The translations under genes and the position numbers were made by a program. Below, one piece after another: positions 5,059 through 6,304 of a stretch of 6,304 bases of DNA; positions within the stretch are counted from its first letter, which is position 1, and every line of letters begins with the position of its first letter. Source of the DNA: Bacillota bacterium (GTDB lineage: Bacteria > Bacillota > Clostridia > Lachnospirales > Lachnospiraceae). The notes beneath the pieces were generated by a model. It made no database searches, was not told where the DNA came from, and was given only the letters and a program-made list of their open reading frames with translations. The stretch is from NCBI GenBank assembly GCA_022717655.1, contig JAIIAN010000171.1, positions 1 through 6,304 of the forward strand. Direction: 5' to 3'.

Positions 5059-6177
5059 ATGATAGTAATGGATATAAAAATAAACAATTTTTTTGCATTT
5101 AAAAATTTTCATATGAATATGTCTTATCCGAAAAAAATAGTTGATTCGTATATAGAAGAAGAGTTTTTAAAAGGCAGACCAAATTTTAGATATAAGAAAG
5201 TTAACATTATTATGGGAGCAAATGCAACAGGAAAAACTTCATTTGGACGTATGATAATGAAAATATTTAATTTTATGGATACGAAACAGTATGAAAGAAT
5301 TACGGATGTAGTATGTGATAATACGAAAGAAGCACAATTTGCGATGGATTTTATTACAAATGAATATGTGATGTATCGAATTATTACTAGAATCGCTCCT
5401 AAGACAGAAGAAAAATATAGAAGTACAGATATTAAAGTCTGCTTGAAAAAAGTGGACATTAAATTAAAAGATAGTTATGAAAGCTGCAGTAAACGTTTGG
5501 ATAATATTAGTATTAAAGATGAAAACAATTATATTGATGAATTAGAAAAAATACAGGGATTATCATGGAAATTTGAATATCCAGCGGATAAGCCTGAGAT
5601 TTATAAAGCACCGACCAAAAATGTAGAGCGATATCTTCATATATTGGAAAATACCTTAAAGGTCTTAGATCCGGCAATTGTAAGAGTTGATAAAATTGAC
5701 ATTGTGGAAAATGCTTTTGTTTTGAGAATGAGAAATCAAAATATTATAATACAGGATGGAAAAGTCATTGATACACAAGTTTTGTCAAGTGGAACGAAAT
5801 CAGGAATTGCGGTTGCTGGTTTTGTATCTTCGATAATTGATGGAGATTATGGATTTTATTATTGTGATGAGAAGTTTTCATATATACAAAGTGATGTGGA
5901 AAAAGCTTTTTTGTCTGTAATGATTAGTTGTCTAAAGAGTAATGATCAGCTCTTTTTCACGACACATAATACTGACATATTGGACTTGCCGTTGCCAAAA
6001 CATTCATTTGTTTTTTTGAAGAAGGATTGTACTAATACAGAACAGCCAATAAAATATGTAAGTGCATCTCAGTTCTTGAAAAGAAATACGGATTCTTTGA
6101 GAAATGCGGTAGATAATGATTTATTTTCTACTGCTCCGAGTGTTGACATGATTTATGAAATTGCTGATTTTGAATAA
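5059..6177 (+). CDS. ABC/AAA_15-type ATPase (OLD/AbiL/PARIS-like), putative defence
   Basis: The 372-residue product begins MIVMDIKINNFFAFKNF, the usual 'I.I.NF..FKN' opening of AAA_15/AAA_21 ATPases. Walker A is GANATGKTS (53-61), the ABC signature is LSSGTKSGI (242-250), Walker B is GFYYCDE (265-271) with a catalytic-glutamate position at E271, and an H-loop is TTHNTDIL (301-308). The middle (about 115-200) is lysine/glutamate-rich and probably helical. I chose the ATG at 5059 because AGGGAGG (5044-5050) sits 8 bases ahead of it; an in-frame ATG at 5005 would add 18 residues without a good ribosome site. The gene is much richer in A and T than the phage genes to its left, which suggests separate origin. 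A second gene with a TOPRIM-like motif starts 23 bases after its stop. Related pairs (PARIS AriA/AriB, AbiL, Gabija by domain content) act against phages; that role is inferred here. Confidence 0.85.
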   Translation: MIVMDIKINNFFAFKNFHMNMSYPKKIVDSYIEEEFLKGRPNFRYKKVNIIMGANATGKTSFGRMIMKIFNFMDTKQYERITDVVCDNTKEAQFAMDFITNEYVMYRIITRIAPKTEEKYRSTDIKVCLKKVDIKLKDSYESCSKRLDNISIKDENNYIDELEKIQGLSWKFEYPADKPEIYKAPTKNVERYLHILENTLKVLDPAIVRVDKIDIVENAFVLRMRNQNIIIQDGKVIDTQVLSSGTKSGIAVAGFVSSIIDGDYGFYYCDEKFSYIQSDVEKAFLSVMISCLKSNDQLFFTTHNTDILDLPLPKHSFVFLKKDCTNTEQPIKYVSASQFLKRNTDSLRNAVDNDLFSTAPSVDMIYEIADFE

Positions 6178-6200
6178 ATATATGCAAATGAGGATGAATT

Positions 6201-6302
6201 ATGGGAAAGTACTATCATTATTTTGTCGAAGGGCAAACGGATAAAGATATTTATAGTAAAATAACAAATGATGCGAGTGAAATAAAATTAAAAAAGTATT
6301 AA
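6201..6302 (+). CDS. TOPRIM/DUF4435-like partner, N-terminal 33 codons (short or frameshifted)
   Basis: The frame starts MGKYYHYFVEGQTDKDIYSK and stops with TAA two bases before the window edge. GAGG lies 7 bases before the ATG. The motif hydrophobic-VEG-x-T/S-D-K is the first acidic motif of TOPRIM-type nuclease domains and of DUF4435 proteins, which follow ATPase genes in two-gene defence systems. Normal partners are 200-300 residues. The early stop comes right after a run of six A (6290-6295), and one extra A there would keep the frame open to the edge (continuing K-K-V-L-I). So it is either a broken gene, a frameshift (real or from sequencing) or a programmed slip site. What lies beyond the edge cannot be seen. 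Confidence 0.5.
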   Translation: MGKYYHYFVEGQTDKDIYSKITNDASEIKLKKY

Positions 6303-6304
6303 TA

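Noticed and set aside
4899..5102. 67-codon plus-strand ORF across the structured element
   Set aside because: It starts inside helix 3, has no ribosome site and no protein-like character, and overlaps the ATPase start in another frame.
1..6304. CRISPR array
   Set aside because: No regularly spaced short repeats occur; the only direct repeats are the pair at 1611/3190 and the near-repeat at 341/4618.

Overview
The window looks like an accessory island from an anaerobic gut Bacillota, most likely Lachnospiraceae or related Clostridia. This rests on strong AGGAGG-type ribosome sites, on insertion-sequence and phage genes of types I recall from that group, and on base composition that changes abruptly between blocks. 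No housekeeping gene is visible. It is a patchwork of broken phage, transposon and regulator genes surrounding a few intact genes.

Layout. At 1-254 (minus) is the N-terminal part of an IS91-like transposase, running off the left edge, with two hairpins behind it (290-346). At 357-1003 (minus) is an ImmA/IrrE-type metallopeptidase gene that has lost its start and carries a one-base frameshift near 720. It abuts, tail-to-tail with its missing 5' end, the C-terminal part of a phage tape measure gene (about 1001-1612, plus). Between this gene and the next tail gene (3206-4240) lies an inserted unit of about 1.58 kb, bounded by a perfect 23-bp direct repeat that contains the tail gene's own ribosome site and start. 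The unit carries a promoter, a 16-bp perfect inverted repeat, an intact AAA ATPase/DUF234 gene (1732-3129) and a terminator, which is the layout of a phage moron. The tail gene is itself fused in frame to a fragment of an IS110 transposase.

From 4241 to 4815 there are only small remnants: a terminator, a 34-codon start of an MVGRPKKKPEY-type DNA-binding protein, a 32-codon ORF and a truncated HTH regulator on the minus strand. From 4818 to 4982 is a tightly packed four-helix cloverleaf-like structure plus a terminator-like hairpin, just upstream of an AT-rich gene for an ABC/AAA_15-type ATPase (5059-6177). That gene is followed closely by the start of a protein with a TOPRIM-like FVEGQTD motif (6201-6302).

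How it fits together. The phage genes are relics, since the tape measure and tail genes are both damaged. The two intact ATPase genes are the likely functional cargo. The right-hand pair resembles two-gene ATPase plus TOPRIM/DUF4435-type anti-phage modules (PARIS and AbiL-like architecture), but the second gene is cut short here by a stop just before the window edge. The structured element in front of the pair is the least explained and most interesting feature.
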